A DNA stretch of 6,151 bases, taken from the NCBI GenBank assembly GCA_905236315.1, contig CAJOPO010000070.1, positions 1 through 6,151 on the forward strand. Reading direction: 5' to 3'. The notes beneath the pieces are model-generated. The model was given only the letters and a program-made list of their open reading frames with translations, made no database searches and had not been told where the DNA came from. This document shows positions 1-6,014 of this stretch, piece by piece. Position 1 is the stretch's first letter; every line of letters begins with the position of its first letter. Source of the stretch: an uncultured Treponema sp. (GTDB lineage: Bacteria; Spirochaetota; Spirochaetia; Treponematales; Treponemataceae). The position numbers and the translations under genes are program-made.

Positions 1-775
1 AAATTACTTTTTTTTGTATAGATTCTTCTGCAGCTTCTTTGCTTATGTATATTGTAGTGTTCCAAGCAGGCTTAGGTGGATTTTCTTGCGGTGCCCATTC
101 ATCTGGCGTTGTTTCTACTGCAAGTTCAAGTGCATTTAAAAGACTCCTAGCATCTCCTGCCGCCGTTTCTACAAGATGTTCAAGTGCCCCTTGTTCAAAT
201 TCTATGTTATAATGCCCATAGCCACGTTCTGTATCTGCTATGGCTTGACGAGCCGTTTTTAATAAATCTTCTTGTGTAAGTGCTTTTAACTGAAAAACTC
301 TACTTCTGCTAACTAAGGCCTTGTTTACTTCAAAAAAGGGATTTTCTGTAGTTGCTCCTATTAATATTATAGTTCCATTTTCTACCCAAGGGAGTAGTGC
401 ATCTTGCTGACTTTTATTCCAGCGGTGCACTTCATCTACAAAAAGTATTGTTTTTCTATTATATAGTCTATGTTTTTCTTCTGCGTCAGAGATGGCTTTT
501 CTTATATCCGCCACTCCAGTTAAAACTGCGTTTAACGTAATAAAAGATGATTTAGTATGATGAGCAATAACGCGGGCAAGTGTCGTTTTACCGCAGCCAG
601 GCGGACCATAAAATATAACTGATGTTAACTGGTCTGCTGCAATGGCTCTGCGTAAAAGTCTTCCTTTCCCTACAATATGGTCTTGACCTATATATTCATC
701 TAAGGTTCTAGGACGCATACGTGCGGCAAGTGGTTCATGTGATTTTTCTGTTTTAGAAAATAAATCATCCTGCAT
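1..775 (-). CDS. rarA: Replication-associated recombination protein A (RarA/MgsA), AAA+ ATPase, 3' end outside window
   Basis: RarA (MgsA) is a cytoplasmic clamp-loader-like AAA+ ATPase that acts at stalled replication forks and on gapped DNA, working with SSB and recombination proteins. Reading the minus strand from ATG at 775 gives 258 codons without a stop before the window edge. The family is usually about 420-450 residues, so roughly the N-terminal 60% is present. Visible motifs are Walker A GPPGCGKT (57-64), Walker B ILFVDEVHRWNKSQQD (110-125, close to the family LFVDEVHRFNKSQQD), sensor 1 GATTENP (140-146), the arginine-finger segment SRSRVF (156-161) and sensor 2 GDAR (207-210). A Pro/Trp-containing linker at 222-240 precedes a segment matching the start of the C-terminal oligomerisation region and seems somewhat long. 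I see no good Shine-Dalgarno before this ATG; MQDDLF is a typical RarA beginning, so the start is still likely. The gene lies 86 bp downstream of the lipoprotein gene, across a hairpin-forming repeat. Family assignment is very secure. Whether the C-terminus carries an extra fused domain cannot be seen. Confidence 0.95.
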   Translation of the reverse strand, partial: MQDDLFSKTEKSHEPLAARMRPRTLDEYIGQDHIVGKGRLLRRAIAADQLTSVIFYGPPGCGKTTLARVIAHHTKSSFITLNAVLTGVADIRKAISDAEEKHRLYNRKTILFVDEVHRWNKSQQDALLPWVENGTIILIGATTENPFFEVNKALVSRSRVFQLKALTQEDLLKTARQAIADTERGYGHYNIEFEQGALEHLVETAAGDARSLLNALELAVETTPDEWAPQENPPKPAWNTTIYISKEAAEESIQKKVI

Positions 776-795
776 TAGAAGTTAATCTTTTTTAT

Positions 796-862
796 GAGAA
801 ATCTCACAGAGATTAAATCTCTGTGAGATTAAATCTCTATGAGATTAAATCTCTATGAGATT
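796..862. repeat. 16-bp tandem repeat forming a perfect hairpin between lipoprotein gene and rarA
   Basis: The unit GAGATTAAATCTCTRT occurs at 809-824, 825-840 and 841-856, followed by a partial copy GAGATT (857-862). A shortened degenerate copy precedes it (796-808). The last partial copy reaches the first base of the lipoprotein stop codon (862-864 on the minus strand). Each unit contains the inverted repeat GAGAT-TAA-ATCTC. At the left end the units combine into a 14-bp perfect hairpin, with arms 800-813 and 817-830 and loop 814-816. In a minus-strand transcript the hairpin follows the lipoprotein stop and precedes rarA, but no clean U-tract follows it. It may be an mRNA-stabilising 3' structure, an attenuator, or an expanding simple repeat. 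The repeat structure is directly visible; its function is unknown. Confidence 0.85.
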
Positions 863-1953
863 CAGTCTCCGTCCCTATTCCAAGAACCTCGCCCACTATA
901 GTAGGCATAAAGGCCTACTTCACTAAAGGTATCATTAGAAGAACTTATATAGCTATAAATAACCATAGCACCATATTCATCATCAGCCTCTTCTGCTACT
1001 TCTTTATTTCTTATATATAAAAGAGGAACGCGACTTGTTAAAAGGGAGTCTGCATTATTATCTCCAAAGCTAGAAGTTGAACTTGCAGGTACTCCGTTAG
1101 AAAGCGCAACCCTAGTTATACCGCTAGTTGTACCTACTAGTAAATAATCTGTTGTAGCAGCAAGAGAAAGTATTGTTCCATGGTCTAAGTCCACAGAACC
1201 GCTTGAAGAAAGTGAACTACCTGTTCCATAATATAAGGTAGAGCCATTTTCTGCCCAATAAAGATAACCATTTCCTGCACAGAGAGCATAGTTTGTTGTA
1301 AAGGCTGTGCCATTATTATATGCGGCCTGTATATAGGTACTACCAGATACTTTGTCGGAAGAGGGAGTTGTCGCGCCGTTTAGTTCTCTTGTATGCCAAC
1401 TTCCGTCATAATAGGTGATATATGCTTTTCTATTACTTGTAGGAACAACATAAGTGCCAGTGGAATCTTGGTCTTGGTTGTCGAATAGTTTTCGTAGATT
1501 ACTTGGTGTAGATGATGTATAACTAATACTTATTTCAGTCCATGAAGTACCATCTGTTGAGTACCATAATTGTCTTCCTGCTTCTACAGTTTCACTCTCA
1601 TCTTCATCTTCTTCCCATGTGGTAGTAAGTGCATAAAGATAGGTCGCGTCAGAAGCAAGAAACAAAACCGTGTAGTCATCGAGATTACTAGAAACTTTTG
1701 CCCACTGCCCATTATACTGACCTGTAGAGTTAGAACTAGCAGCTGTTTTTCTGTAAATATTGTTATTTGTTAGATAAAGATAATTTTTAAAAGGAACTAT
1801 AGAGCGTATATCGCCAGAAAGACCATCTTCCGAAGCGACTTCCCTTGTAATCATGTTATATATATCGTCATGGCAACTTAAAAATAGGCATGATAGCAAA
1901 GAGCATAGCATTAAAAATATATAATTCTTTTTGATATATTTATGAACGTTCAT
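862..1953 (-). CDS. Predicted lipoprotein with beta-propeller-like repeats, function unknown
   Basis: The 363-residue protein starts MNVHKYIKKN, followed by a hydrophobic stretch (11-26) and two possible lipobox cysteines: C22 in S-L-L-S-C (the more canonical) and C27 in L-F-L-S-C. It is therefore probably lipidated and anchored in an envelope membrane facing the periplasm or surface. The mature part is rich in Ser, Thr, Tyr and Gly. It has recurring short beta motifs such as NYLYLTNNNIYRKT (57-70), YLYALTTTW (105-113), LWYSTDGTSWTEI (129-141), GYLYWAENGSTLYYG (229-243) and DYLLVGTTSGITRV (269-282). This spacing of about 40-60 residues fits blades of a beta-propeller, but no catalytic or ligand motif is visible. 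Acidic patches lie at 114-124 and 319-326. AAGAGG (1966-1971, minus strand) lies 12 nt before the ATG, a slightly long but usable spacing. The gene follows the barrel-protein gene by 22 bp on the same strand, so co-transcription is likely. The C-terminus (GSWNRDGD) ends where the 16-bp repeat begins. I do not recognise a named family. Confidence 0.82.
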   Translation of the reverse strand: MNVHKYIKKNYIFLMLCSLLSCLFLSCHDDIYNMITREVASEDGLSGDIRSIVPFKNYLYLTNNNIYRKTAASSNSTGQYNGQWAKVSSNLDDYTVLFLASDATYLYALTTTWEEDEDESETVEAGRQLWYSTDGTSWTEISISYTSSTPSNLRKLFDNQDQDSTGTYVVPTSNRKAYITYYDGSWHTRELNGATTPSSDKVSGSTYIQAAYNNGTAFTTNYALCAGNGYLYWAENGSTLYYGTGSSLSSSGSVDLDHGTILSLAATTDYLLVGTTSGITRVALSNGVPASSTSSFGDNNADSLLTSRVPLLYIRNKEVAEEADDEYGAMVIYSYISSSNDTFSEVGLYAYYSGRGSWNRDGD

Positions 1954-1975
1954 AATTAGAAAAAACCTCTTAAAT

Positions 1976-2653
1976 TTAGAAATAATAACGAGCTACAAGG
2001 TCAATGCCTATTTCGTTAGAAAAATAATTCCTAGTTCCTGTTCCCCAGAACTTTGTAAACTGTGGCATAAACATATAGTTTACGTCTACACCAACCGACC
2101 AACTAGCGTTAATCCTGTAGTGAGCACCAAGCTGTGGCTTTACAACAAGGGCTGGCCAGTAAGTATATCCTGCGTAAGTTTCCCAAGCAAAACCAACTCC
2201 TACAGTTATAGGAAACTCAAAAATACCAAGTTTTGTTGTTAATACTGGCTGGTAAGTAATAGAACCTATTACAGGCACATAGTTTAAAACATTAGAACCT
2301 ATGGTTGCATTAAAACCAAAGCCTACGTCTATACCAACGGCAAGGTCTTTTGCTATAAAATAGTGATAGCCTAATGCTCCCATACCACCTAGTTTTAGTT
2401 TGCCATCGCTAGAAAATGGATTCCCAAAGTTTAGAGGAAGCATAGGTCCTAATCCTACACGCAAATATTGGTCGCCTTTTCTATTTTCTGTATAAAGATA
2501 TTGTATCTCATCTTCATTTTCATGCTGGTCTTGTATTTCTTGTGTATTATCTTCTGGTTCTTCTTCTGTTTGCGCATAAGAAAGTGGTGTAAGAACATTT
2601 ATTAATGTAAATCCAAAAAAGAACATGAAAGTTGTTTTAAAAAAATGTTTCAT
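1976..2653 (-). CDS. Predicted outer-membrane beta-barrel protein (OmpW-like size, Treponema TP0733-type)
   Basis: This is a small exported protein, probably a monomeric 8-stranded outer-membrane barrel. An ATG at 2671 gives 231 residues. I prefer the in-frame ATG at 2653 (225 residues) because MKHFFK then sits directly before the hydrophobic core and GGGG lies 4 nt upstream, while the 2671 ATG has no Shine-Dalgarno; the choice is not certain. In 231-residue numbering the signal peptide ends at LSYA/Q (33/34). Next comes an acidic, disordered-looking linker (35-56), then alternating polar/hydrophobic Gly- and aromatic-rich strands: YLRVGLGPMLPLNFG (69-83), LGGMGALGYHYF (94-105), LAVGIDVGFGFNATIG (110-125), ITYQPVLTTKLGI (138-150), FPITVGVGFAWETYAG (153-168), LVVKPQLGAHYRI (175-187), WSVGVDVNYMF (191-201) and IGIDLVARYYF (221-231). 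The terminal Tyr-Tyr-Phe is the classic C-terminal aromatic signal for BAM insertion. From memory, T. pallidum has a putative 8-stranded barrel (TP0733) beside folD (TP0732), which fits this position. Substrate or pore function is unknown. Confidence 0.8.
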   Translation of the reverse strand: MKHFFKTTFMFFFGFTLINVLTPLSYAQTEEEPEDNTQEIQDQHENEDEIQYLYTENRKGDQYLRVGLGPMLPLNFGNPFSSDGKLKLGGMGALGYHYFIAKDLAVGIDVGFGFNATIGSNVLNYVPVIGSITYQPVLTTKLGIFEFPITVGVGFAWETYAGYTYWPALVVKPQLGAHYRINASWSVGVDVNYMFMPQFTKFWGTGTRNYFSNEIGIDLVARYYF

Positions 2654-2671
2654 AAAACCCCAATTTGTCAT

Positions 2672-2815
2672 TTTAGGAAATCTTAAAAAAACTGTAAAAG
2701 TTTAGTTTTTAAAGATGACCTTTAATATAAAATATTATAATATATTGCAATAATAGTATTTTTTATCATAATATTCAACTCTATAAATACATAAACTAAA
2801 AGAAGGTTACATATA
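2672..2815. promoter_or_regulatory. Divergent AT-rich promoter region between barrel gene and folD
   Basis: The two neighbouring genes point away from this stretch, so it must hold their promoters unless transcription enters from elsewhere. For folD, a plausible sigma70 pair is TTGCAA (2745-2750) and CATAAT (2767-2772) with a 16-bp spacer. For the minus-strand genes, TATAAT (2734-2739 on that strand) is a perfect -10 with a poor -35; TTGCAA, being its own reverse complement, could also serve as a -35 with TATATT (2724-2729) at a short 15-bp spacing. An 8-bp inverted repeat AATATTAT/ATAATATT lies at 2731-2738 and 2768-2775. Such matches arise easily in DNA this AT-rich, so the location is more reliable than the exact boxes. 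I see no recognisable riboswitch or Zur-type operator. Confidence 0.45.
2801..2806 (+). promoter_or_regulatory. Shine-Dalgarno of folD (AGAAGG)
   Basis: AGAAGG lies 9 nt before the ATG at 2816 and supports that start, which also gives the expected FolD N-terminus. Confidence 0.75.
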
Positions 2816-3694
2816 ATGAGTGCAGTTATTATTGATGGAAAGGCTATTGCCGCAAAGGTAAAAGCTGATGTTGCAAAAAAAGTAAGTCTTTTAAAAGAAA
2901 AAGGCATAAATCCTTGTTTGGCTGTAATTTTGGTAGGACAAAATCCTGCTAGTGTAAGCTATGTTACAGGAAAAAGAAAAGCCCTTGCAGAAGCAGGCAT
3001 GGAAGATAAAAGTATAACGCTAAGTGAAGATGTTTCAGAAAAAGAACTTTTAGATTTAATAGAAAAACTTAATGCAGACCGTTCTGTTCATGGAATATTA
3101 GTTCAGCTTCCTTTACCTAAGCATATTAGTGAAGAAAGGGTTATAAATGCTATTTCTCCTGCAAAAGATGTAGATGGTTTTCACCCCATAAATGTGGGTA
3201 ATATGTTAATAGGCTCTAAAGGCTTTTTACCCTGTACACCTCATGGCATACTTGTTTTGTTGCAAGAAGCGGGAGTAAATACAAAAGGGGCTAGAGTTGC
3301 CGTAGTAGGACGCAGTAATATTGTAGGAAAGCCAATCGCTGTACTTTTAAGCCGCAAAGAATACAACGCTACTGTAACTCTTTGTCATACTGGTACTAAG
3401 GATTTAGCTAGTGTAACAAGCGAGGCAGATATTATCATAGCATGTGCAGGACATCCAAATACAATAACCGCTGATATGGTAAAAAAAGGAGCCTGCGTAA
3501 TTGATGTTGGTGTAAATAGAATACCTGATTCGTCTAAAAAAAGTGGTTTCCGCCTTGTTGGTGATGTAGACTTTGAAAATGTAAAAGAAGTAGCTTCTTA
3601 TATAACACCAGTGCCAGGAGGCGTGGGACCTATGACTATTGCAATGCTTATTTATAATACCTTAGATGCTGCACAAAAAATGGAGTTAGACTAA
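2816..3694 (+). CDS. folD: Bifunctional methylenetetrahydrofolate dehydrogenase / methenyltetrahydrofolate cyclohydrolase (FolD)
   Basis: FolD is a cytoplasmic homodimer. It oxidises 5,10-methylene-THF to 5,10-methenyl-THF with NADP+ (NAD+ in some bacteria), then hydrolyses it to 10-formyl-THF. It thus supplies one-carbon units for purines and for formyl-Met-tRNA. The protein has 292 residues, within the usual 280-300. The catalytic/folate domain shows SYVTGKRKA with Tyr49 and the catalytic Lys53 (the E. coli Y50/K54 pair), GILVQLPLP (93-101) with Gln97, and [12 protein letters not shown] (117-128). The Rossmann domain shows CTPHG (140-144), [11 protein letters not shown] (163-173), the later GVNR segment and PGGVGPMT (267-274). 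All key residues appear intact. The gene starts at ATG 2816 with AGAAGG upstream and is the first of three tightly packed genes; its stop codon directly abuts the folE2 start. The assignment is secure. Confidence 0.97.
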   Translation: MSAVIIDGKAIAAKVKADVAKKVSLLKEKGINPCLAVILVGQNPASVSYVTGKRKALAEAGMEDKSITLSEDVSEKELLDLIEKLNADRSVHGILVQLPLPKHISEERVINAISPAKDVDGFHPINVGNMLIGSKGFLPCTPHGILVLLQEAGVNTKGARVAVVGRSNIVGKPIAVLLSRKEYNATVTLCHTGTKDLASVTSEADIIIACAGHPNTITADMVKKGACVIDVGVNRIPDSSKKSGFRLVGDVDFENVKEVASYITPVPGGVGPMTIAMLIYNTLDAAQKMELD

Positions 3695-3697
3695 GTG
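3682..3697 (+). promoter_or_regulatory. Shine-Dalgarno and GTG start of folE2, abutting the folD stop
   Basis: GGAG (3682-3685), inside the last folD codons, lies 9 nt before GTG 3695-3697. This GTG directly follows the folD TAA (3692-3694). The next in-frame ATG is 58 codons later, beyond conserved N-terminal sequence, so GTG is the start. The zero-base junction suggests translational coupling with folD. Confidence 0.75.
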
Positions 3698-4480
3698 CTT
3701 GTAGATATACAAAATACTCCCGACACTCGCGAAATACCTTTAGAAAAGGTTGGGGTAAAAAACTTACACTATCCTGTGCAAGTTTTAGATAAAAAAAACG
3801 GAACTCAGCAAACAACGGCTAGTGTAGATTTATTTGTTAATTTACCCCACCACTACAAAGGCACTCACATGTCTCGTTTTGTAGAGATTTTTCATTCATA
3901 TCATAATAATCTAGGAATGAAGCAGTTCCTTTCCATGCTAGAAGAAATTAGGCTTTCTTTAGAAGCAGAACGTTCTTTTGGTACTATGACATTTCCCTTT
4001 TTTATGGAAAAAAAAGCTCCTGTTAGTGCAGAAGAAAGCATTATGAATTACACTTGCACTTACGAGGGGAATGTTTCTGCTTCGGAGCGTAATTTTTTTA
4101 TTAAGATTGCAGTTCCAGTTACAACAGTCTGTCCTTGTAGCAAGGCAATAAGTGAGTATGGGGCGCATAATCAGCGGGGCATTGTTACTGTAAAACTTCA
4201 AAATCGCAGTCTTTTTTGGATAGAAGATGTTATAGAAATTGTAGAACAATCTGCTAGTTGTGGACTTTATTCTATATTAAAGCGTCCTGATGAAAAATTT
4301 GTAACCGAACATGCCTATAATAATCCGCGTTTTGTAGAAGATGTGGTTAGAGAAGTTTATTTAGGATTAAAGAAATTTGATAAATGCGAAAAACCTTTTA
4401 CTTGGTTTAGTGTAGAATGTGAAAACTTTGAAAGTATTCATAATCATAATGCTTATGCCTATACGGAGTTTAAACTATGA
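3695..4480 (+). CDS. folE2: GTP cyclohydrolase IB (FolE2, GTP cyclohydrolase type 2-fold family, COG1469)
   Basis: FolE2 converts GTP to 7,8-dihydroneopterin triphosphate and formate, the entry step for tetrahydrofolate and for queuosine (preQ0) synthesis. It is unrelated in sequence to the zinc-dependent FolE and can use other metals. It acts in the cytoplasm as a T-fold oligomer. The 261-residue length is normal for the family. Diagnostic sequence is PVTTVCPCSKAISEYGAHNQRG (141-162 region). Cys146 matches the catalytic/metal-binding cysteine of characterised enzymes (Cys147 in Neisseria, as I recall) and His158 lies in GAHNQR. Later the conserved EHAYNNPRFVEDVVR block (205-219) supplies further active-site residues. 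The N-terminal DTREIPLEKVGVKNLHYPV and the HMSRFVE block (58-64) are also typical. It starts with GTG directly after folD and overlaps miaB by 4 bp, so it is an internal gene of an operon. No Zur-type operator is visible, so zinc-responsive control is not indicated. Whether its product feeds folate, queuosine or both cannot be decided from this window. Confidence 0.95.
   Translation: MLVDIQNTPDTREIPLEKVGVKNLHYPVQVLDKKNGTQQTTASVDLFVNLPHHYKGTHMSRFVEIFHSYHNNLGMKQFLSMLEEIRLSLEAERSFGTMTFPFFMEKKAPVSAEESIMNYTCTYEGNVSASERNFFIKIAVPVTTVCPCSKAISEYGAHNQRGIVTVKLQNRSLFWIEDVIEIVEQSASCGLYSILKRPDEKFVTEHAYNNPRFVEDVVREVYLGLKKFDKCEKPFTWFSVECENFESIHNHNAYAYTEFKL
4465..4480 (+). promoter_or_regulatory. Shine-Dalgarno of miaB and ATGA overlap with the folE2 stop
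   Basis: GGAG (4465-4468) is 8 nt before ATG 4477-4479. This ATG overlaps the folE2 TGA (4478-4480) as ATGA, a classic termination-reinitiation junction. It fixes the miaB start. Confidence 0.75.
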
Positions 4481-5859
4481 CATATTTTTTTGAAACTTAT
4501 GGTTGCGAAATGAATATAGCAGAATCTGCTTCTGTAGAGCAGTTATTTATAGAACATAATTGGAAAAAAGCAGAAAATGCCTTTGTTGCCGATGTTGTGA
4601 TTATAAATACATGCTCTGTTAGGGCTACGGCAGAAACTCGCATTTATGGTAGACTTGGTTTTTATGCAGGGTTAAAAAAAGTGCGCAATATGGAGCCTGA
4701 CGCAAAAACTCGTAGTATGGAAAAAGCTGTTGACTATGTTAATTCTGTAGGACATGCTGTTCCTTTAACTCTTATAGTTATGGGCTGTATGGCAGAAAGA
4801 CTTTTAAAAACCTTGCAAAAAGACTTTCCTGTTGTTGATTATGTAGTTGGCACTTATGCAAAAAACAAGTTTGGAGATATTATTTCTGCCTTAGAAAGTG
4901 GAAAGACTGCTATAGAAATCGAAGAAGAACCTGTTTATGTTTTTGCAGAAAGTTCCTATGAGCAGGGGGCTTTTTCTACTTTTGTGCCAATAATGAATGG
5001 TTGCAACAATTTTTGCACATACTGCATTGTGCCATATTTGCGTGGTAGGGAGATTTCGCGCCCTGTTTCAGAAATATTGCATGAATTAGATATTCTTTCT
5101 TTGCGCGGTGTAAAAGAAATCTGTCTTTTAGGTCAGAATGTAAACTCTTATCATGACGGAGATGTGAACTTTCCTCTTCTATTAAAAAAGATATGTTCGT
5201 ATTTAAAAGAGACTAATTCTTCTATTAAATGGATAAGATTTGAATCTAGCAACCCAAAAGATTTTTCTGATGAACTTATAGATTTTATAGCAGAAGAAGA
5301 AATGATTTGCAAAGGTATTCACTTACCTGTGCAGCATGGTTCTAATAATATATTAAAGGCAATGAATCGTAAGTATACTAGGGAAGATTACCTGTCTTTA
5401 GTGGAGCGCATAAGAAGCAAAGTGCAAGATGTTCAGCTAAGTACAGATATTATGCTAGGTTTTCCTGGAGAAACTGATAAAGACTTTGAAGAAGTTATCT
5501 CTCTTATGAAGACTGTGCGTTTTGAAAGTGCCTTTATGTATTACTATAATATTAGAGAAGGCACCCCCGCTGCTTCTATGTCCAATCAAATTGATACGAA
5601 TGTAAAAAAGCAAAGATTGCAAAGTGTAATTGATATGCAATTAGGGATTACTTCTAGTATTATGCAAAGCCGTGTTGGAAGAACTATACCTGTTCTTGTT
5701 GATATAGTGAGCAAAGATAATCCTAATGAGCTTTTGGGGAAAACTTCTCAAAACGAACGTGTTGCCTTTGAAGGTAAGCCTTCGCTAATAGGTAGTTTTG
5801 CTACTGTTCATTTAGATTCTCTTAATGGAAATACATTAAAAGGTCATTTAGTCCTTTAG
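4477..5859 (+). CDS. miaB: tRNA-2-methylthio-N6-isopentenyladenosine synthase (MiaB), radical SAM methylthiotransferase
   Basis: MiaB adds a methylthio group to C2 of i6A37 in tRNAs reading UNN codons, using SAM and two [4Fe-4S] clusters; it acts after MiaA in the cytoplasm. The protein has 460 residues, normal to slightly long. The N-terminal MTTase domain carries the auxiliary-cluster cysteines C10 (ETYGCEMN), C46 (INTCSVR) and C104 (VMGCMAE). The radical SAM motif CNNFCTYC places C176, C180 and C183, followed by IVPYLRGRE. LLGQNVNSY, HLPVQHGSN and DIMLGFPGET are typical of MiaB, and the TCSVR and GQNVNSY signatures argue against the relatives MtaB and RimO. The C-terminus from about 395 looks like a TRAM RNA-binding domain. 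Compared with the B. subtilis sequence as I remember it, about 24 extra residues lie between LKK (66-68) and LIVMGC (99-104). The gene is last in the folD-folE2-miaB unit; no clear terminator follows it. Confidence 0.96.
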   Translation: MTYFFETYGCEMNIAESASVEQLFIEHNWKKAENAFVADVVIINTCSVRATAETRIYGRLGFYAGLKKVRNMEPDAKTRSMEKAVDYVNSVGHAVPLTLIVMGCMAERLLKTLQKDFPVVDYVVGTYAKNKFGDIISALESGKTAIEIEEEPVYVFAESSYEQGAFSTFVPIMNGCNNFCTYCIVPYLRGREISRPVSEILHELDILSLRGVKEICLLGQNVNSYHDGDVNFPLLLKKICSYLKETNSSIKWIRFESSNPKDFSDELIDFIAEEEMICKGIHLPVQHGSNNILKAMNRKYTREDYLSLVERIRSKVQDVQLSTDIMLGFPGETDKDFEEVISLMKTVRFESAFMYYYNIREGTPAASMSNQIDTNVKKQRLQSVIDMQLGITSSIMQSRVGRTIPVLVDIVSKDNPNELLGKTSQNERVAFEGKPSLIGSFATVHLDSLNGNTLKGHLVL

Positions 5860-5860
5860 G

Positions 5861-6014
5861 GAAATTTTTAAGTCGTAGCCTAATGCAGCAGGGCGTGCAT
5901 TGCCGAAAGTTTCATGGCGTAGCCTAATGCAGAAGGTCATGCATTGCCGAAAGTTTCATGACGTAGCCTAATGCAAAAGGTCATGCATTGCCGAAATTTT
6001 TAAGTCGCAGCCTA
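5861..6014. repeat. 44-bp tandem repeat array (three full units plus a partial)
   Basis: Units begin at 5861, 5905, 5949 and 5993, exactly 44 bp apart; the fourth diverges after 6014. The core CGTAGCCTAATGCA begins at 5874, 5918 and 5962, and CGCAGCCTA at 6006. Each complete unit holds an inverted repeat AATGCA-8 nt-TGCATT (5882-5901, 5926-5945, 5970-5989) whose stem is invariant while the loop differs (GCAGGGCG, GAAGGTCA, AAAGGTCA). The outermost blocks 5861-5882 and 5993-6014 share GAAATTTTTAAGTCG and are nearly identical (21 of 22), whereas the two inner junctions read GAAAGTTTCATG(G/A). There are no spacers between units, so this is not CRISPR. It follows the miaB stop by 1 bp and leads into an open frame on the right. 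Function unknown: possible dispersed repeat element, RNA hairpin string or duplicated 5' gene end. Confidence 0.9.

Noticed and set aside
800..830. Intrinsic terminator at the 14-bp hairpin
   Set aside because: The stem is strong but AT-rich, and neither strand has a clean T-run immediately after it, so I list it as a repeat and not as a terminator.
1570..1773. Small plus-strand reading frame opposite the lipoprotein gene
   Set aside because: It is antisense to a well-supported gene, has no ribosome-binding site, and its composition reflects the complement.
2722..2907. Minus-strand frame overlapping the folD start and promoter region
   Set aside because: It overlaps the beginning of folD antisense and the AT-rich intergenic region; there is no domain or ribosome-binding support.
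3959..4249. Minus-strand frame inside folE2
   Set aside because: It lies fully antisense within a conserved enzyme gene and has no recognisable protein features.
4681..4770. Frameshift in miaB causing the unusual segment
   Set aside because: The reading frame stays open with conserved motifs on both sides (YGRLG before, VMGCMAE after), so an in-frame insertion explains it better.
5455..5640. Minus-strand frame inside miaB
   Set aside because: It is antisense to the conserved radical SAM and TRAM-proximal coding sequence, with no independent support.
5839..5870. Rho-independent terminator after miaB (AAAGG/CCTTT stem followed by five T)
   Set aside because: The stem is only 5 bp with a 9-nt loop, overlaps the end of miaB, and the T-run is several bases away from the stem.
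5861..6014. CRISPR array
   Set aside because: The 44-bp units follow one another without unique spacers, and no cas gene is present.
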